Source: an uncultured Oscillospiraceae bacterium (GTDB lineage Bacteria > Bacillota > Clostridia > Oscillospirales > Oscillospiraceae). From it: DNA of 6,469 nucleotides. A program made the translations under genes and the position numbers. Within the stretch, counting starts at the first letter, position 1. The number at the start of each line of letters is the position of its first letter. The stretch covers positions 1 to 6,469 of the forward strand of contig CAJOFW010000262.1 of NCBI GenBank assembly GCA_905234005.1. The letters run 5' to 3'. Positions 6,301 to 6,469 of this stretch are shown in pieces. The notes under the pieces were generated by a model that saw only the letters and a program-made list of their open reading frames with translations, was not told the origin of the DNA and did no database searches.

Positions 6301-6319
6301 CTTTGCATCGGAGGGAATT
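6282..6319. terminator. Long imperfect inverted repeat, possible terminator between panE and uppP
   Basis: AATTCCC pairs with GGGAATT, CCGAT with ATCGG and GCAA with TTGC, separated by one mismatch and a two-base bulge, around a tiny loop. On the plus strand the stem is followed by TTTT-CAGG-TTTTTT, resembling an intrinsic terminator, yet no plus-strand gene precedes it. On the minus strand, where panE ends, the stem is preceded by A-runs and followed by GTGCTAATA with no real T-run, so it would be a weak panE terminator. It may instead act as an operator, since it overlaps a uppP -35 box. Confidence 0.45.
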
Positions 6320-6343
6320 TTCAGGTTTTTTCTGAATATGGGG

Positions 6344-6374
6344 CTTTTGCGCGGCGGCCGGCGTTTTTCGTCCG
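6344..6374 (-). other. GC-rich hairpin after the panE stop
   Basis: On the minus strand, soon after the panE TGA, GCCGG-A-CG pairs with CG-CCGGC across the loop AAAAA, giving seven pairs with one bulged A. No T-run follows, so it is at best a transcript-stabilising or pause hairpin rather than an intrinsic terminator. Confidence 0.35.
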
Positions 6375-6382
6375 GCGGCGTA

Positions 6383-6469
6383 TCAGTATTCCGCCTCGAT
6401 TTCGCGGACGCGGCGGAGGAGATACTCGTTGACCGGCGTCTCGATGCCGAGCCTTTCGCCGTACCGGAT
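6383..6469 (-). CDS. panE: C-terminal end of a PanE/ApbA-family 2-dehydropantoate 2-reductase, partial
   Basis: Only the last 28 codons and the TGA are in the window; the gene continues past the right edge. The peptide YGERLGIETPVNEYLLRR followed by VREIEAEY fits the closing helices of ketopantoate reductases, where a G-(K/R)-x-x-G-I-x-T-P-V-N block precedes the last helix. The enzyme reduces ketopantoate to pantoate with NADPH in the pantothenate/CoA pathway. The NADPH-binding N-terminus is not visible. ApbA-fold relatives with other substrates share this ending, so the family is likely and the exact substrate unproven. Confidence 0.7.
   Translation of the reverse strand: MRYGERLGIETPVNEYLLRRVREIEAEY

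Overview
The window comes from a GC-rich bacterium and has every recognisable gene on the minus strand. Mini-ribonuclease III (a Firmicutes/cyanobacterial enzyme), an RqcH-type NFACT protein, a four-helix FtsK/SpoIIIE translocase and AGGAG-type ribosome binding sites together suggest a high-GC member of the Clostridia, plausibly Oscillospirales. The lineage is inferred from gene content only. All visible stop codons of intact genes are TGA.

Layout in transcription order (right to left). 6383-6469 holds the last 28 codons of a PanE-like ketopantoate reductase, cut by the window edge. A 194-base gap follows with a GC-rich hairpin after panE, a long imperfect inverted repeat (6282-6319), candidate promoters, and a leader whose short GC-rich arms can pair in two mutually exclusive ways just before the uppP ribosome binding site. 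uppP (undecaprenyl-diphosphatase) occupies 5340-6188. A 205-base gap (5135-5339) has no gene but two inverted repeats. Then come three tightly packed genes: ftsK/spoIIIE (2063-5134), mrnC (1653-2066, start overlapping the ftsK stop) and an rqcH/NFACT gene (80-1663, start overlapping the end of mrnC). Beyond it, positions 10-38 carry a perfect consensus sigma-A/sigma-70 promoter pointing left, out of the window, so the next transcription unit lies just outside.

The genes are housekeeping: cell-wall lipid carrier recycling (UppP), chromosome segregation at division or sporulation (FtsK/SpoIIIE), 23S rRNA maturation (MrnC) and rescue of stalled large ribosomal subunits by Ala-tailing (RqcH). MrnC and RqcH both act on the 50S subunit, and their overlapping arrangement fits co-expression.

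The main anomaly is in rqcH. A good start with a strong ribosome binding site and a clear NFACT N-terminus is followed in the same frame by two consecutive TAG codons (1535-1540), inside a stretch where homology to the family fades; the normal protein resumes directly afterwards. It is either a genuine pseudogene, a local assembly error, or a case of re-initiation or readthrough. I see no mobile element, CRISPR array, RNA gene or convincing unknown multi-gene system.
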